From: Alphaproteobacteria bacterium
GTDB lineage: Bacteria > Pseudomonadota > Alphaproteobacteria > Micavibrionales > Micavibrionaceae
DNA: 64,000 bases
Direction of reading: 5' to 3'
NCBI GenBank assembly: GCA_030750865.1
Contig: JASMHE010000008.1
Span: 186,001-250,000 of the forward strand
Below the pieces are notes generated by a model. The model ran no database searches. It was not told the origin of the DNA and saw nothing but the letters and a program-made list of their open reading frames with translations. Positions 43,224 through 52,511 of the stretch are shown piece after piece; within the stretch, counting starts at the first letter, position 1; each line of letters opens with the position of its first letter. Made by a program: the position numbers and the translations under genes.

Positions 43224-44627
43224 TTATAGTTTTTGTTTTTTCAGAATATCGTCAATCAGGCCGAGTATATCAGCATCAGATGATTGCGCATAGGCTGTAA
43301 GTATCTCATCAGCCATGCCGAAAACGGCATCCCAGTCATTTGGTGCGGGTTGATGGATAAAGCGCATCGTATTATATAGCGGCGTCGTATGGCTTTTCGG
43401 CGTGTATAGCCAGTATGGACGGTAATTCAGCAGGTTCAGGACAGGCACATCAAACGCGCCGGCCAGATGGGCCAGTGCGCTGTCGGTCATGATGATCATA
43501 TCCATATGTTGCAAGGCTGCTGCTGTATCTGAAAAAGTCTGGAAAGAGTGGCCCAGCGGCAGAACCGTGCCCGCGCCAAAGGTTTTCAGGTCTTCCTCGC
43601 GTTCGCCTTTCTGGAAACTGAAAAATTGTATATTCGGGTGTTTGGCCGCGAGCGCCATAAAATATTCCAAAGACGCAGAGCGCTTTTCATTGTTTTTGAA
43701 TGTGACACTGCCGGACCAGACAATACCGACTTTCTTCGGTATGAAATAATTGTCGAGAAACGCGTATTTTTGTTGCGATTGTGCGGTGACGGATAATTTG
43801 GGCATCGCGGGCCATTTATGCCAGTCTTTTTCGACATGACGCGGGATGCTCATCATCGGGGTGTAATAATCATAACCGCGTAACGATATCTTCTCATGAT
43901 TGACCAGCTTGACGGGCAGATGTTCGAATAACGGGGCAAGCGGCGGTTTACAGGAGACGTACACGTCTTTGAATTTTTCGGCCATCAGTGGCAAAAAACG
44001 CGACATCAGAATACTGTCCCCGAAGCCTTGTTCGGAAATAATCAGCAGTTTTTTATCCTGCGTGTCTGTTTCACCTTCCCATTTCGGAATGGGCATTGTG
44101 TCGGGGAAGGGAACCTGATCCGTTTTTAAGCGCCATTCAAAATAATCCCACGCGGTGTCGAGGTCATTCAGATACATCGATACAAAACCGATATCCGATT
44201 TTGTAACCGGATCGTCGGGGCGATGTTTTTCGCATTCCTTATACATTTGCAGCGATTTTTCGCTTTCCATCGCTTCTCTGTAATTCACGGCCAGATTATT
44301 GATAAAGGTGTAATGATCCGGTTCGATCTCAACGGCTTTTTCGCCATGTTTCAGCGATTCATCCATGCGATCGGCATCCTTCATCAGGTTGCTGAGGTTG
44401 GAATGAATTTCGGCGTTGTCCGGTGCAATCAAAAGGGCGCGGCGGTAACAGGCCTCTGCCGCATCGTATTTTTTCTGCGCCCGATAGGAGATGCCAAGCC
44501 CGACAAGAGCCCAGACTGAATCGGGGTAATTGATCAGGAACGGCACGACAAGCTGTTCGGCTTCTTTGTATTTTTTCTTGCCGATTAAGTCATGTGTTTG
44601 TTTTGCAAGCTCAGCTTCTGTGACCAT
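43224..44627 (-). CDS. TPR-glycosyltransferase-like protein 1
   Basis: 467 residues. TPR repeats cover about 1-160 (VWALVGLGISYRAQKKYDAAEACYRRALLIAPDNAEIHSNLSNLM); the C-terminal ~280 residues resemble the GT9/GT41-like fold: LLIISEQGFGDSILMSRFLPLM, VGIVWSGSVTFKNNEKRSASLEYF, QFFSFQKGEREEDL, and MDMIIMTDSALAHLAGAFDVPVLNLL. Family members are soluble TPR proteins with a predicted sugar-nucleotide site, some linked to protein or flagellin glycosylation; the substrate is unknown. Third in a tight operon of three paralogues (3-bp gap from the gene before). The ATG at 44627 directly follows the neighbour's stop. Confidence 0.85.
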   Translation of the reverse strand: MVTEAELAKQTHDLIGKKKYKEAEQLVVPFLINYPDSVWALVGLGISYRAQKKYDAAEACYRRALLIAPDNAEIHSNLSNLMKDADRMDESLKHGEKAVEIEPDHYTFINNLAVNYREAMESEKSLQMYKECEKHRPDDPVTKSDIGFVSMYLNDLDTAWDYFEWRLKTDQVPFPDTMPIPKWEGETDTQDKKLLIISEQGFGDSILMSRFLPLMAEKFKDVYVSCKPPLAPLFEHLPVKLVNHEKISLRGYDYYTPMMSIPRHVEKDWHKWPAMPKLSVTAQSQQKYAFLDNYFIPKKVGIVWSGSVTFKNNEKRSASLEYFMALAAKHPNIQFFSFQKGEREEDLKTFGAGTVLPLGHSFQTFSDTAAALQHMDMIIMTDSALAHLAGAFDVPVLNLLNYRPYWLYTPKSHTTPLYNTMRFIHQPAPNDWDAVFGMADEILTAYAQSSDADILGLIDDILKKQKL

Positions 44628-44630
44628 GTG

Positions 44631-46073
44631 TTAAAGCGCCTTATCAATAAGAGATAACGTTTTGTCAGCGGATAATTGATCATAATCCAGTTTGTCGATT
44701 TCACCAAGAACGGTGCGTAACTTTTCAAGAGGTGTTGCCCAATCATTGGGGGCGTTCTGCCGTAATAAGCGCATAGACGGGTATATCGGCGTTTTTGTGT
44801 CAGCGGGCAGATAAATCCAGTATGGTGCATAATCCAGCATGTTCAGAACCGGAATATCGTATGATCCGGCCAGATGAGCCAGCGCACTGTCCGTCATGAT
44901 GATCAGGTCCATATGTTGCAGGGCGGCGGCGGTATCGGCAAAATCATCAAAGCTGCCTCCCAGATGGGCAATGGTGCCTGAACCGCATTCGTTTAATTCG
45001 CTTTCCGGTGCACCCTTTTGAAAACTGAAAAAGCGCATTTGCGGAAAATGACGCACCAGTTCCAGAAACGGTGTTAACGTCAGGGCGCGGCGTTTGTTAT
45101 GTTCGAATGCGGGACTGCCCGACCAGACGATACCGACTTTGAAATGTTCTTGGGAATGGCGGGCCAGTGGTTCATATTTTGCGGATGCCTCAGCCGGGAT
45201 GCTAAAAGATGGCGCGGCAGGCCATTTGTGCCAGTCCTGTTCAAAATGGTAAGCAAGGCTCATCATCGGGATGTAGTAATCAAATTGATCTTGGCGGATC
45301 ATACGTTCTGTCTGGATTTTGCAGGGTAGCGTAGAAAACAGACGGACAAGTTCGGGTTGGCATTTCAGGGCGATATCAGCACCCGTTTCTTTGAGCTGCG
45401 GAATAAAACGCGAGAGCATGATATTATCACCGAATCCTTGCTCGGTCACCAGCAAGACGCGCTTGCCGTTTAAATCTGTGTTACCGTCCCATTTAAGGAT
45501 CATCCAGTTTGGCGAGAAATGATAATAATTGGTGTCAATCCGCCGTTCATAAAGCGGCCAGCCTTGTTTGAAATCGCCCTGTTCCATATAAATCAGCCCG
45601 AGATTAAACAGCAAGTCCGGATCATCAGGGGATATGCGCAGTAATTCTTTATACAGCCGGATCGCATCATCATAGCGTTTCACATAGCGGTACTTATTCG
45701 CCAGATTGCGAATGATCGGCGGGTGCTTTGGCTGTATGTCATAGGCCTTTTCACTGAACAGAAGGGCGTTATCCGTGTCATACATATCCAGATAGAGATT
45801 CCCCATATTGGACAGTAGTGCAGGATCATCCTGATAAAGGGTATAGGCCCGCTGGTAACAGCCCAGTGCCGCATCAAGCTGTCCTTTGTCATGATAGATT
45901 TGTCCAGCGTAATTCAGCGCCATATAATCATTTTCACGGCAAAATAGCAGATCTGTTACAAGGTGCAGGGCCGCATCTGTGCGTCCGGCATCCATATGTG
46001 CAAGGACCGTTTCTTTGATCTTGTTCGGGGTTTTGCCGTTGATGGAGCGGGGCACAGGTCGTGTGTTTGCCAT
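44631..46073 (-). CDS. TPR-glycosyltransferase-like protein 2
   Basis: 480 residues, same design as its two neighbours: TPR units from about 15 to 165 (AGQIYHDKGQLDAALGCYQRAYTLYQDDPALLSNMGNLYLDM), then the GT-like half with VLLVTEQGFGDNIMLSRFIPQL, VGIVWSGSPAFEHNKRRALTL and MDLIIMTDSALAHLAGSYDIPVLNML. Conserved Trp-Ser-Gly, Phe-Gln-Lys-Gly and Thr-Asp-Ser-Ala-x-x-His-Leu motifs suggest the fold is intact. Separated by only 3 bp from each neighbouring paralogue. The three are diverged enough that they are not a recent duplication. Confidence 0.85.
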   Translation of the reverse strand: MANTRPVPRSINGKTPNKIKETVLAHMDAGRTDAALHLVTDLLFCRENDYMALNYAGQIYHDKGQLDAALGCYQRAYTLYQDDPALLSNMGNLYLDMYDTDNALLFSEKAYDIQPKHPPIIRNLANKYRYVKRYDDAIRLYKELLRISPDDPDLLFNLGLIYMEQGDFKQGWPLYERRIDTNYYHFSPNWMILKWDGNTDLNGKRVLLVTEQGFGDNIMLSRFIPQLKETGADIALKCQPELVRLFSTLPCKIQTERMIRQDQFDYYIPMMSLAYHFEQDWHKWPAAPSFSIPAEASAKYEPLARHSQEHFKVGIVWSGSPAFEHNKRRALTLTPFLELVRHFPQMRFFSFQKGAPESELNECGSGTIAHLGGSFDDFADTAAALQHMDLIIMTDSALAHLAGSYDIPVLNMLDYAPYWIYLPADTKTPIYPSMRLLRQNAPNDWATPLEKLRTVLGEIDKLDYDQLSADKTLSLIDKAL

Positions 46074-46076
46074 CGC

Positions 46077-47636
46077 CTATGCCTTTTTGCGTTTCGACTT
46101 TGCAGCCTTCTTTTTTGTCTTTGAAGAGGATTTCTCGTCGGTTTTTTTTGCGCTTTTCTTCTGTGTTGATTTTGCGGCCTTGCGCGATGGCTCATCATCG
46201 GGCCATAAGTCTTTCGGCAGATGCGCATCAATGACTTGCAACACCCGTTCGTGAGATAATGGTTTTTCGGCGCGTTCCTGTTGCAGGTCGTCGAGAATGG
46301 CGGCCGCGTCATCAAAAACCTGATCCCAGTCACCGGATTTTTCCTGATGGACAAAACGTACGGAGTTATAAAGCGGTGTTGTGTTACTTTTCGGATAATA
46401 CAGCCAATAAGGGTTATATTGCATCAGATCGATAACCGGTACGCCGAGCGAGCCCGATAAATGACAAACGGCGCTGTCTGTCATCATGATGCAATCCATT
46501 TCCCGCAGGGCGGCAGCCGTCTGGCTGAAATCATCAAGTGTGTGACCCAGCGGTGTAATCGTCGAAATGCCATGTTCTGCGAAATCGTCTTCGCGCGGCC
46601 CTTTTTGGAAGCTGTAAAACTGAACGTTTGGAAAACGGGCCGTCAGCTTTATAAAGCGGTCAAGGTCAACGGCGCGTTTTTCATTGCCCGCAAATGTGAC
46701 ACTGCCCGACCAGATGATGCCGACCTTGAGGCGGTCTTTGCTGTGGTTTTTGATCCATTTATATTTTTCTTCTGATTCCTCCGGAATATGAAAGCGCGGC
46801 TGTTTCGGCCATTTCAGCCAATCTCTTTCCAGATGTTGCGGTATGCTCATCATCGCGATATGCAGGTCATAATCGCTTTGCCGGATTTCACCTTCGGTAA
46901 TCAACTTGACGCCGCTAATGCCGCTGAATAACTTATGGAGCGGCGCTTTGCATGACAGCGTGACCTCTGCGCCCATCTCTTGCAATACGGGTAAAAAGCG
47001 TGTCATCAAAATCGTGTCGCCGAAGCCCTGTTCGGCCAGTACCAGCAGTTTCTTGCCTTCCAGACTTTCCCCCTGCCATGCGGGCAAGGTGAATTCTTTC
47101 GGGAAATTCATTTTGCCTGTTTTAAAACGCCATTCGAATAAATCCCACGCGCGCTCCAGTTCGCGTTGATACATCGAGATATAGGCAATGTCGAAATTCA
47201 GGTCCGGATCATCAGGACGTTCATTGTGGCACCACATATATTGTTCATAGGCATCGTCATACTGTTTGGCCTCACGGCAGGTGACGGCGTAATTCTTGTG
47301 GAACAGATACGTGTCCGGGTCGAGGTCAACAGCGCGTTTTGAATATTCAAGCGCTTCGTCAAACCGGTCCATATCGACCAGCAGGTTGCCGTAGTTCGAG
47401 CAAACCTCGGGATTGTCTTCCTTGATCATCAGGGCGCGGCGGTAACAGCATTCCGCAGCATAAGGACGGTCTGTTGAACGGAACACAATGCCAAGCGCCG
47501 TTAGAACCCAGACCGCATCAGGGTAGCGCGCCAATAAATTTTGCAATATTGGTTCGGCTTTCTCGTATTCTTTTCCATTTACGAGCTTTGCAACAACGGG
47601 ACGTAATTTAGCCGGCTGGCTGTAATCGATCTTCAT
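46077..47636 (-). CDS. TPR-glycosyltransferase-like protein 3 with Lys-rich tail
   Basis: 519 residues from the ATG at 47636 (MKIDYSQPAKL); the frame is open to a TTG at 47672. TPR units occupy ~10-165, the GT-like domain ~175-450 (LLVLAEQGFGDTILMTRFLPVL, VGIIWSGSVTFAGNEKRAVDL, MDCIMMTDSAVCHLSGSLGVPVIDLM). Unlike its paralogues it ends with ~35 residues that are almost all Lys, Ser and Ala (KSTQKKSAKKTDEK and so on), a tail typical of nucleic-acid or polyanion binding. First gene of the operon; the region upstream holds the divergent 6S RNA. Confidence 0.83.
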   Translation of the reverse strand: MKIDYSQPAKLRPVVAKLVNGKEYEKAEPILQNLLARYPDAVWVLTALGIVFRSTDRPYAAECCYRRALMIKEDNPEVCSNYGNLLVDMDRFDEALEYSKRAVDLDPDTYLFHKNYAVTCREAKQYDDAYEQYMWCHNERPDDPDLNFDIAYISMYQRELERAWDLFEWRFKTGKMNFPKEFTLPAWQGESLEGKKLLVLAEQGFGDTILMTRFLPVLQEMGAEVTLSCKAPLHKLFSGISGVKLITEGEIRQSDYDLHIAMMSIPQHLERDWLKWPKQPRFHIPEESEEKYKWIKNHSKDRLKVGIIWSGSVTFAGNEKRAVDLDRFIKLTARFPNVQFYSFQKGPREDDFAEHGISTITPLGHTLDDFSQTAAALREMDCIMMTDSAVCHLSGSLGVPVIDLMQYNPYWLYYPKSNTTPLYNSVRFVHQEKSGDWDQVFDDAAAILDDLQQERAEKPLSHERVLQVIDAHLPKDLWPDDEPSRKAAKSTQKKSAKKTDEKSSSKTKKKAAKSKRKKA

Positions 47637-47715
47637 AATGTTTATTAAAGATGAAATAAATTGTGCTGACAAGCATGAAAAGCTGGATTTTTAAGAGATT
47701 TCCCCTTATATAAAA

Positions 47716-47884
47716 GACGCTGCGCAGTGCGTGATACAATACTAATTCCTCGGGCCGATGCTTTTTCGTACGGGAGCGGTTCCTTTTTGGATACTTAGTG
47801 TTTTGCCGCTTCGACCAAAAATACTGCACCCACCTGGTCTTTCGGGCCAGAGCGAATAGACATGTACACGGCTGACGCGGCTTT
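47716..47884 (+). ncRNA. ssrS: Probable 6S RNA
   Basis: A ~170-base gene-free stretch directly upstream of the 5-formyl-THF cyclo-ligase gene, the classical 6S location. It has a long imperfect closing stem (GCTGCGC..GTGCGTG at 47719 pairs with TACACGGCTGACGCGGC ending 47881), a CCTCGGGCCGATG segment much like E. coli CCCTGAGCCGAT, a following GGGAGCGGTT, and a 3'-side hairpin CCTGGTC / GGCCAG (47833-47850) corresponding to the E. coli 3' stem-loop. A TATATA at 47708 could be its -10 box. Ends are approximate. 6S RNA binds housekeeping RNA polymerase holoenzyme. Confidence 0.68.
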
Positions 47885-47916
47885 CTTATTTTCCGGATCT
47901 GGGATAATATTATTTC

Positions 47917-48504
47917 ATGACAGATGCAAAAAATACGATCAGAAAAGAAGCAAAACGCGTGCGGAGCATGATTGATCTGGCGGACCCGTCCGAAGACCCG
48001 CAAAAGGCGGCCGCACATTTCTTTGAAGCTTTTGATTCCTTACTTGATGACAAAACGGTGATTGCTGCTTATGTACCGCAGGCGGATGAGTTTGATGTTT
48101 ATCCGTTGCTGGATATAGCGCAAAGCCGCGATATAACACTGGTTATGCCGATTGTCGAAGAGGGTAGCCGGATTTTAAAGTTCGCCAAATGGGATCGTGA
48201 TACGGAAATGGAAAAGGGCGCATTCGGCATTTGTCAGCCCAAGCTGACACCGGATACAGTGTTTTATGATCCGGATATTGTGCTTGTGCCGCTTTTGGCA
48301 TTTGATCTATCCGGAAATCGTATCGGTTACGGGGGCGGGTATTACGATGCGACATTGGCCGATTTGCGCGCGAAAAAAGAGGGTGTTATTGCCGTTGGGC
48401 TATGCTATGCAAGGCAGGCAGTGCTGTTCAAGTTGCCGACAGAGGCTCATGATGAAAAACTCGATTGGGTTGTGACACCGCAAATGGCAAAAAATTACAC
48501 GTAA
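47917..48504 (+). CDS. fau: 5-formyltetrahydrofolate cyclo-ligase
   Basis: 195 residues. The nucleotide-binding loop near the N terminus (RKEAKRVR), the central VLVPLLAFDLSGNRIGYGGGYYDATLADL motif and the C-terminal ARQAVLFKLPTEAHDEKLDWVVTP are diagnostic. The enzyme converts 5-formyl-THF to 5,10-methenyl-THF with ATP. It follows the 6S RNA and is followed by the YmdB-type phosphoesterase after 28 bp, likely co-transcribed with the RNA, as in E. coli ygfA. Confidence 0.94.
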   Translation: MTDAKNTIRKEAKRVRSMIDLADPSEDPQKAAAHFFEAFDSLLDDKTVIAAYVPQADEFDVYPLLDIAQSRDITLVMPIVEEGSRILKFAKWDRDTEMEKGAFGICQPKLTPDTVFYDPDIVLVPLLAFDLSGNRIGYGGGYYDATLADLRAKKEGVIAVGLCYARQAVLFKLPTEAHDEKLDWVVTPQMAKNYT

Positions 48505-48532
48505 GACATTTGAAACGATATTTTGAGACGAT

Positions 48533-49345
48533 ATGAAGATTCTATTTATTGGTGATATTTACGGACGGTCAGGACGCGAAGCGCTCGAAGCGCATTTACC
48601 GCGCCTTAAAACCAAATATCAGCCTGATTTCTTAATCATTAATGGTGAAAATGCGGCGCACGGGCGTGGCATTACATCAAAGATATGCGGTCAGCTTTAT
48701 GATCTGGGGGCAGATTGTATCACAACGGGAAATCATGTGTTCTCCCAGAAAGAAACATTGTTTTTTATTGGCGATGACCCGAAATTACTGCGGCCGCTGA
48801 ATTATCCTGAACAAACGCCCGGCAACGGTTATGGCGTTTTTACAACATCAGCCGGAAAAAAGGTGCTGGTGGCGAATTTGATGGGGCGCATTTATATGGA
48901 TGTGCTGGACAACCCGTTTCGGGTGGCCGATACGCTACTGGACCGGTATAAACTGGGCAAGGATGTTGATGCTATCTTTATTGATTTTCACGCCGAAGCG
49001 ACGAGTGAAAAATGCGCTTTCGGTCATTATATGGATGGGCGCGTATCAGCCGTTATTGGCACGCATACCCATATTCCGACGGCAGATACGGTTATTCTGG
49101 ATGGCGGCACCGCGTATCAGACAGATGCGGGTATGACCGGCGATTATAACAGTGTGATCGGGGCTGATAAGGATGTACCCGTGCAGCGCTTTGTGCGTGG
49201 TTACGCCGCCAATCACATGAGTCCGGCAGGAGATACCGGTTCTGTGTGCGGTACATTGATTGAAACCAATGATGCCACAGGGCTTGCAAAAGCCATTTCA
49301 CCGATCCGTATCGGTGGCCGCCTGCCATCAACGGAAAATGACTGA
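48533..49345 (+). CDS. YmdB-family metallophosphoesterase
   Basis: 270 residues. Metal-binding motifs GDIYGRSGREAL, NGENAAHGRGIT, TTGNHVFSQKE and HTHIPTADTVIL match the TIGR00282/YmdB family, cyclic-nucleotide phosphodiesterases characterised in Bacillus. The full set of Asp/Asn/His ligands is present, so activity is expected. Its cellular role in alphaproteobacteria is not established. Position next to 5-FCL and before yebC is common in alphaproteobacteria. Confidence 0.93.
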   Translation: MKILFIGDIYGRSGREALEAHLPRLKTKYQPDFLIINGENAAHGRGITSKICGQLYDLGADCITTGNHVFSQKETLFFIGDDPKLLRPLNYPEQTPGNGYGVFTTSAGKKVLVANLMGRIYMDVLDNPFRVADTLLDRYKLGKDVDAIFIDFHAEATSEKCAFGHYMDGRVSAVIGTHTHIPTADTVILDGGTAYQTDAGMTGDYNSVIGADKDVPVQRFVRGYAANHMSPAGDTGSVCGTLIETNDATGLAKAISPIRIGGRLPSTEND

Positions 49346-49395
49346 AGAACGATATCAGGGCGGGTACTGGACAAGTAAACCCTGCTTTGTCTAGA

Positions 49396-49413
49396 ATATT
49401 TCGAGCGAAATAT
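49396..49413. promoter_or_regulatory. Perfect palindrome upstream of yebC
   Basis: ATATTTCG AG CGAAATAT: 8-bp arms, 2-bp centre, 47 bp before the yebC ATG and after the phosphoesterase stop. The short centre points to a dimeric repressor site rather than an RNA hairpin. May control the yebC-ruv block. Confidence 0.4.
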
Positions 49414-49460
49414 GATTCACATGACACACAACACGACACAGGACATATAGGTAGATTATC

Positions 49461-50216
49461 ATGGCCGGCCATTCCAAATTTAAAAATATCCAACATCGTA
49501 AAGGCGCACAGGACAAAAAACGCGCGAAACTTTTCGGCAAGCTTGCCCGTGAAATTACGGTTGCCGCGAAGATGGGCGGCGGTGACCCCGATATGAACCC
49601 GCGTTTGCGTCTTGCTATTGCCACGGCACGCGGACAAAGCATGCCCAATGACCGTATTACAAAAGCCATTCAGACCGGAACGGGCGAGGGTAGCGATGCC
49701 GCCGATTACGAAGAAATGCGTTATGAGGGGTACGGCCCCGGCGGTGTTGCCGTGATTGTCGATACGCTGACGGACAACCGGAACCGTACGGCGTCATCTG
49801 TGCGATCCACATTTGCCAAATATGGTGGCAATCTGGGGGAAACGAATTCAGTCAGCTTTATGTTCGATCAGGTCGGCGAAGTTGTGTACCCGCTGGATAA
49901 AGCCGCCGGAGAAGCCATGTTCGAAGCGGCTGTCGAAGCCGGCGCAACGGATTGTGAAACAGAAGACGAACATATCATTACCTGCGAACCGGATGATTTT
50001 GCGGCTGTACGGGATGCGATGGAAGAAAAATTCGGTGAACCGCAAAGCAGTGGTTTTGTCTGGCGCCCGAATGTCGATGCCGATATTGACGAAGAGCAAG
50101 CCAGAACATTGCTGAAGTTGATTGATGTGCTGGAAGATGATGATGACGTGCAGCATGTGACGACGAACTTTAACGTCAGTGATGAAATCATGGAAAAACT
50201 GATGGATGATGCGTAA
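49461..50216 (+). CDS. yebC: YebC/PmpR-family protein
   Basis: 251 residues. The MAGHSKFKNIQHRKGAQDKKRAKLFGKLAREI start is diagnostic, followed by GGVAVIVDTLTDNRNRTASSVRS. Members act as DNA-binding regulators, and recent work links some to translation at polyproline stretches. Located directly before ruvC, its usual partner position; its stop codon overlaps the ruvC ATG by one base (TAATG), so the genes are translationally coupled. Confidence 0.96.
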   Translation: MAGHSKFKNIQHRKGAQDKKRAKLFGKLAREITVAAKMGGGDPDMNPRLRLAIATARGQSMPNDRITKAIQTGTGEGSDAADYEEMRYEGYGPGGVAVIVDTLTDNRNRTASSVRSTFAKYGGNLGETNSVSFMFDQVGEVVYPLDKAAGEAMFEAAVEAGATDCETEDEHIITCEPDDFAAVRDAMEEKFGEPQSSGFVWRPNVDADIDEEQARTLLKLIDVLEDDDDVQHVTTNFNVSDEIMEKLMDDA

Positions 50217-50707
50217 TGCGGATATTGGGCATTGATCCGGGGTTAACAAAAATGGGATGGGGGCTGATTGAGTCCCGTGGCAGTACGTTGTCATTTGTTG
50301 ATTCCGGCTTGATTCGCACCAATACAAAATTACCGCTTTATGCCCGTCTTGCCGAGATTGACGCAAAACTGTCTGAAATTGTGCATAATTATCAGCCCGA
50401 TACGGCGGCTATCGAAGAAACTTTTGTGAATAAAAACCCTGCCTCGGCCTTGAAACTTGGTATGGCCAGAGGGGTGGCAATGACCGTTCCGGCACGGTAC
50501 GGGCTGGATGTCGGGGAATATGGCGCCAATCATATCAAAAAATCTGTTGTCGGCACGGGCCATGCGGCCAAAGACCAGATGGGCATGATGATCAAGACGT
50601 TGTTACCGCAATCCGGCAAGCTTTCCGAAGATGAAGCGGATGCACTGGCCGTGGCCATCTGTCATGCGCACCATCAGGCCGCAAAGCAATATAAAATTAT
50701 CTCTTGA
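50216..50707 (+). CDS. ruvC: Holliday junction resolvase RuvC
   Basis: 163 residues. RNase H-like nuclease that cuts Holliday junctions as part of RuvABC. The four acidic catalytic positions are visible: GIDPGL (D7), IEETF (Glu ~66), and DEADALAVAICHAHH near 140. TAATG overlap with yebC. A 67-bp gap with a hairpin separates it from ruvA. Confidence 0.97.
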   Translation: MRILGIDPGLTKMGWGLIESRGSTLSFVDSGLIRTNTKLPLYARLAEIDAKLSEIVHNYQPDTAAIEETFVNKNPASALKLGMARGVAMTVPARYGLDVGEYGANHIKKSVVGTGHAAKDQMGMMIKTLLPQSGKLSEDEADALAVAICHAHHQAAKQYKIIS

Positions 50708-50740
50708 TAAGCGTGTATAACCTTGACCAAAGCATAGAAT

Positions 50741-50759
50741 AGCGTGCTTTTCGCATGCT
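50741..50759 (+). other. Hairpin between ruvC and ruvA
   Basis: AGCGTGC / GCATGCT, 7 bp with one G-U pair, loop TTTTC, 15 bp before the ruvA ATG. No T-run; could affect ruvA translation or mark a processing point. Confidence 0.3.
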
Positions 50760-50773
50760 AATCTGTTGGCATT

Positions 50774-51430
50774 ATGATCGCAAAATTATCTGGTTTATTA
50801 GATTCGGTTTCTCTTGATCATCTCATTCTGGATGTGAATGGGGTTGGTTATCTTGTTTTTGGCAGTCGTTCGACCTTGTCGAAATTGCCGGAAAAGGGCG
50901 GCACAGTATCCCTGTATATCGAAACGCAAATACGCGAAGATGCCTTTAACCTTTACGGTTTTGCCGACAAGGCGGAACAGGAATGGTTCAAGCTGTTGAT
51001 TTCTGTGCAAGGGGTCGGTGCCAAAGCCGCCCTTGCGATTCTCAGTGCTGTTCCGGTTGATCAGCTCGGCTTTGCCATTGCGTCGCAGGATAAGGCCGCT
51101 ATCACGCAGGCCGATGGTGTCGGACCAAAGCTTGCGACACGTATTGTGACCGAATTGAAAGACAAGGTCGATAAAATCGAGATTTCGGCAGAGGACTTTG
51201 CCGCATCAGGCACAAAAATGGACGTGCAGGCGGCAGGCGCGGCTGATACGTCCGGCGGCGGCAGTAGCAGCATCGATAATGACGCGGTGTCTGCGCTTGT
51301 GAATTTGGGCTATGGGCGGACTGATGCGTTTGCAGCGGTGCGGCAGGCACGGGAAAAATCGAATGATAACCAGCCAGAAGATGTCGGGACGTTAATCCGT
51401 CTTGCCCTGAAGGAGCTGGCATCCTCATGA
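50774..51430 (+). CDS. ruvA: Holliday junction helicase subunit RuvA
   Basis: 218 residues. N-terminal OB fold ([29 protein letters not shown]), central helix-hairpin-helix pair ([17 protein letters not shown] and [19 protein letters not shown]), Gly/Ser-rich linker ([11 protein letters not shown]) and C-terminal UBA-like domain III ([18 protein letters not shown]) that contacts RuvB. Overlaps ruvB by 4 bp (ATGA). Confidence 0.97.
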   Translation: MIAKLSGLLDSVSLDHLILDVNGVGYLVFGSRSTLSKLPEKGGTVSLYIETQIREDAFNLYGFADKAEQEWFKLLISVQGVGAKAALAILSAVPVDQLGFAIASQDKAAITQADGVGPKLATRIVTELKDKVDKIEISAEDFAASGTKMDVQAAGAADTSGGGSSSIDNDAVSALVNLGYGRTDAFAAVRQAREKSNDNQPEDVGTLIRLALKELASS

Positions 51431-52509
51431 GTGAATTTTTAAACAGAAATCCGGAATTGGAGACGGACAAGCAGGATCAGGATTTTGATCTGGAACGTTC
51501 GTTACGGCCGCAGATACTGGATGACTTCATCGGGCAGCCTGCGTTGCGTGATAATCTGAAAGTCTTTATTGATGCCGCCAAAAAGCGCGGCGATGCGATG
51601 GATCATACATTGTTTTTCGGCCCGCCGGGGCTTGGTAAAACGACACTTGCGCAAATTGTTGCCAAAGAGCTTGGCGTCGGGTTTCGGGCAACATCGGGGC
51701 CGGTGATTGCCAAAGCGGGTGATCTGGCCGCGATTTTGACAAATCTGGAAGCCAATGATGTCTTGTTCATTGATGAAATTCACCGTTTGAATCCGGCTGT
51801 TGAAGAGATTCTCTATCCTGCGATGGAGGATTTGAAACTGGATATTATTATCGGCGAGGGACCGGCCGCCCGTTCTGTGCAGATTGAGCTTGCCCCCTTT
51901 ACATTGGTGGGCGCGACAACACGTAGCGGCCTTTTGACGACGCCGTTGCGGGACCGTTTCGGTATTCCGTTGCGATTGGAATTTTATTCACCAGAAGAAC
52001 TGACCTTGATCGTGAAACGTACCGCGATGTTGCTTGATATCGACATGGATGATGACGGCGCGCTTGAAATCGCAAAACGCTCACGCGGAACGCCGCGTAT
52101 TGCGGGCCGCTTAACCCGCCGTGTGCGTGACTTTGCCTCGGTGCTGGAAACAGGATGTATTGATGCGGCTGCGGCTGATACGGCGCTGCAACGCCTTGAT
52201 GTTGATGCCGAAGGACTTGATGTTATGGACCGTCGTTACCTGACATGCATTGCCCAGAATTATGGCGGCGGGCCTGTGGGGGTTGATACGTTGTCGGCGG
52301 CTTTGTCTGAACAGCGCGATATGATCGAGGATGTGATTGAACCCTATTTGATGCAGCGCGGCCTGGTGCAACGGACACCGCGTGGCCGTATGCTATCGCA
52401 AAAGGGGTTCCGGTATCTGGGCATGGATATTCCGGCAGATCCACAAGGCGGAAACGTGCCGCAATATGATTTGCTTGGCGGTACATCCGATACAGATCAG
52501 GAGGTGTAA
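51427..52509 (+). CDS. ruvB: Holliday junction helicase ATPase RuvB
   Basis: 360-residue AAA+ motor. [11 protein letters not shown] near the start, Walker [10 protein letters not shown], Walker [12 protein letters not shown], sensor [19 protein letters not shown] with the arginine finger, and a C-terminal winged helix ([17 protein letters not shown]). The start overlaps ruvA. ybgC follows after 2 bp. Confidence 0.98.
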   Translation: MSEFLNRNPELETDKQDQDFDLERSLRPQILDDFIGQPALRDNLKVFIDAAKKRGDAMDHTLFFGPPGLGKTTLAQIVAKELGVGFRATSGPVIAKAGDLAAILTNLEANDVLFIDEIHRLNPAVEEILYPAMEDLKLDIIIGEGPAARSVQIELAPFTLVGATTRSGLLTTPLRDRFGIPLRLEFYSPEELTLIVKRTAMLLDIDMDDDGALEIAKRSRGTPRIAGRLTRRVRDFASVLETGCIDAAAADTALQRLDVDAEGLDVMDRRYLTCIAQNYGGGPVGVDTLSAALSEQRDMIEDVIEPYLMQRGLVQRTPRGRMLSQKGFRYLGMDIPADPQGGNVPQYDLLGGTSDTDQEV

Positions 52510-52511
52510 TC

